A DNA stretch of 64,000 nucleotides from the NCBI GenBank assembly GCA_021399435.1, contig JAJTUP010000040.1:62001-126000 (forward strand). Direction: 5' to 3'. This DNA comes from Diaporthe sp. PMI_573 (taxonomy: Eukaryota; Ascomycota; Sordariomycetes; Diaporthales; Diaporthaceae). A program made the translations under genes and the position numbers. The notes beneath the pieces were generated by a model, which was given only the letters and a program-made list of their open reading frames with translations, was not told the origin of the DNA and did not search any database. This document shows, one piece after another, positions 62,606-64,000 of this stretch. The number at the start of each line of letters is the position of its first letter. Position 1 is the first letter of the stretch.

Positions 62606-63877
62606 TCATGCAACAAGTACTACAACCTCCTCGGCACTCTTATCGTAGGCCTTCATCTCCCTCAACCTCCTCGGCTTACCAGGTCTACCCTTTCTGAAGA
62701 ATCTATACAGGTATTCCGTCGGAATGGTGCTGATCGACACAAGCAACCTCGGATCCGCCCGCACGTCTGGCCGGTCGACTTGGACGAACAACGCCGCATC
62801 AGGTCGGCCGATCAAGTACGCATCAGAATGCTTCAGGATCCACCGATCCGGCGGCGCCATAGCCGATACAGCAGCGATCCGTTCTTCGTAGCACGAAACT
62901 GCCGTCCAGAATAGGGCGGTTGAGTTGGTCCACGACGCCGCGGGCCCGCTGCACTTCATGCTGCACGTTTCGAGACACTGCGTCGTGACATAGGCGAATG
63001 TAGCCGTTTCCTCTGAGTCAGCTAGCATGCGGGCCCAGTAGTTCTCCTTCTTGCAGGGTATCTTGAAGCATTGGAAGGGGAGATTGGGCTGGATGCAGGC
63101 AATGACGAAATTTTGACTCTTGCGGTCGATACCCGTATCGCCTAGGAGGTTGAGAACTGCCACGACAAGACCCTCAAATGCGCGCTGATGAGCGTGGTCG
63201 AGTCCCTCTATCCAAGCCTTGATATCAGATTGGTGAAGGGCTGCGACTATCTGGTGTGTGTCGTTGAGCGAGTTCCACAGTGGTGGTTTGGTCACAAGTC
63301 CGGCCACGTATGCTGGGAGGACATCCGCAAGCAGGTCCCGAACACGGACTCGCCGGGCAATACCAGTGCAGACACTCACCTGGACACCGAATAGAGCCTC
63401 CAGGTTGGCAGTGTAGATGGCATTCTGGCGCAGCATTGTTGACTTCCTCGTGCTCCCTGCCATCTTCACCCACGTCTGATTGAACTGAAACGCCAAAAGT
63501 CCAGCCTGACCACCCTGAAGGCCCAAGCCAACTTGCCTCTCGGCCGGTTCCCAGAAGCTCGGGGATGTTCCCAGGTCTTCCAGCATAACAACCGCTTCTT
63601 GCAGTCGAGCGTTGGGATCAGCGTGGCACTCCTGATTCTCGATAATACTGCCTCCAATCTTGACTTTTGCCTTCCTGCTGAAGGAGCGTGTCAAGTCGCC
63701 TCTTTGCTCCGAGTTTCTGCTCCAGTGTAGCTGAAGGTCTGCTGGGGCAGGCAGTCCCTCGTGGCTAATGATGCCGCCGCCCACAGAGACGGAAAACAGC
63801 AGATCTGGGTCCTCAATTGAAGCGACCATTTCACCTGGGCCCCAAGTATCGAGAATGTCCTCTGGGAAAGCCATCAA
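62606..63877 (-). CDS. Hypothetical fungal protein, 423 aa
   Basis: Intact minus-strand frame from MMAFPEDILDTWGPGEMVAS. I do not recognise a named domain. N-terminal blocks SIEDPDLLFSVSVGGGIISH and GGSIIENQECHADPNARLQE suggest a beta-rich start. The middle has short hydrophobic stretches (LLADVLPAYVAGLV, NFVIACIQPNLPFQCF). The C-terminus is basic (RFFRKGRPGKPRRLREMKAY). No signal peptide. A TATAAA 58 bp upstream of the ATG supports this start, although WGPGE-type openings can sit inside longer proteins. Length and clean frame argue for a real gene. Confidence 0.65.
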   Translation of the reverse strand: MMAFPEDILDTWGPGEMVASIEDPDLLFSVSVGGGIISHEGLPAPADLQLHWSRNSEQRGDLTRSFSRKAKVKIGGSIIENQECHADPNARLQEAVVMLEDLGTSPSFWEPAERQVGLGLQGGQAGLLAFQFNQTWVKMAGSTRKSTMLRQNAIYTANLEALFGVQVSVCTGIARRVRVRDLLADVLPAYVAGLVTKPPLWNSLNDTHQIVAALHQSDIKAWIEGLDHAHQRAFEGLVVAVLNLLGDTGIDRKSQNFVIACIQPNLPFQCFKIPCKKENYWARMLADSEETATFAYVTTQCLETCSMKCSGPAASWTNSTALFWTAVSCYEERIAAVSAMAPPDRWILKHSDAYLIGRPDAALFVQVDRPDVRADPRLLVSISTIPTEYLYRFFRKGRPGKPRRLREMKAYDKSAEEVVVLVA

Positions 63878-63934
63878 GTCTCGCCTTGATTGAGACTTGT
63901 CATCAATCGATGGGAGACTGGGCTTGCTGCTTAT

Positions 63935-63940
63935 TTTATA
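63935..63940 (-). promoter_or_regulatory. TATA box upstream of the 423-aa gene
   Basis: Minus-strand TATAAA within TTTTATAAAATAAG, 58-63 nt before the ATG at 63877. Confidence 0.5.
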
Positions 63941-64000
63941 AAAGACATTAGTGCCCTCCGTTTGGCCATCTTGGGAATGAAATGCGAATACGGGACCCTC

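Overview
The window looks like nuclear DNA of a filamentous ascomycete (Pezizomycotina, probably Sordariomycetes-like). The support is short GT-AG introns with TGCTAAC/TACTAAC branch sites, Zn2Cys6 transcription factors, a fungal-type hybrid histidine kinase, a SREBP-like bHLH factor, and fungal transposon families (Fot1/pogo, hAT, Helitron, Ty3/gypsy). No bacterial operons, CRISPR arrays, tRNA or rRNA genes were recognised. All functional calls were made by reading motifs; no database search was possible.

Layout. 1-6.4 kb: a window-truncated patatin-like lipase, a second patatin fragment, an AT-hook protein with a degenerate Ulp1-like domain, and a 5-oxoprolinase/hydantoinase-B scrap. 8.5-14.7 kb: a small gene group made of an intact four-exon Zn2Cys6 regulator, an amidohydrolase with one frameshift, and an unrecognised minus-strand gene. 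15.5-18.2 kb: Helitron and ankyrin scraps, then an intact SREBP-like bHLH gene. 20.7-26.3 kb: a large Helitron Rep gene with a ten-copy 44-residue tandem repeat at its N-terminus, an in-frame TAG, a frameshift and no helicase half. 26.3-33.0 kb: half of a Fot1 element, hAT copy 1, a Chz1-like small gene, and hAT copy 2. 33.3-39.4 kb: a long GAF-PAS-PAS hybrid histidine kinase, interrupted by a frameshift plus stop (or by a 31-nt GT-AG interval).

40.8-49.4 kb: a possible LTR and gag remnant, a multiply broken FtsJ-like methyltransferase, a small two-exon gene, a truncated F-box/2EXR-like gene running into the other half of a Fot1 transposase, a gypsy RT scrap, and hAT copy 3. 50.6-51.6 kb: a collagen-like single-pass membrane protein with a Cys-rich tail. 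52-64 kb: broken fragments (kinase, alkaline ceramidase, Zn2Cys6, piggyBac-like, RING, hAT 4-6, a second Ulp1-like domain), a chromodomain gene, and an unrecognised 423-aa gene at the right edge.

Overall this is a gene-poor, transposon-rich accessory-type region around a few conserved genes (kinase, Chz1-like, SREBP-like, TF/amidohydrolase). Points most worth a second look are: the two Fot1 halves, in opposite orientation 19 kb apart and cut at nearly the same codon, which suggests an inversion breakpoint; the repeat-bearing Helitron; the private subterminal repeat of each hAT copy; two Ulp1-like domains that both lost the catalytic Cys; the collagen-like membrane protein; and two frame-restoring GT-AG intervals of only 31-32 nt.
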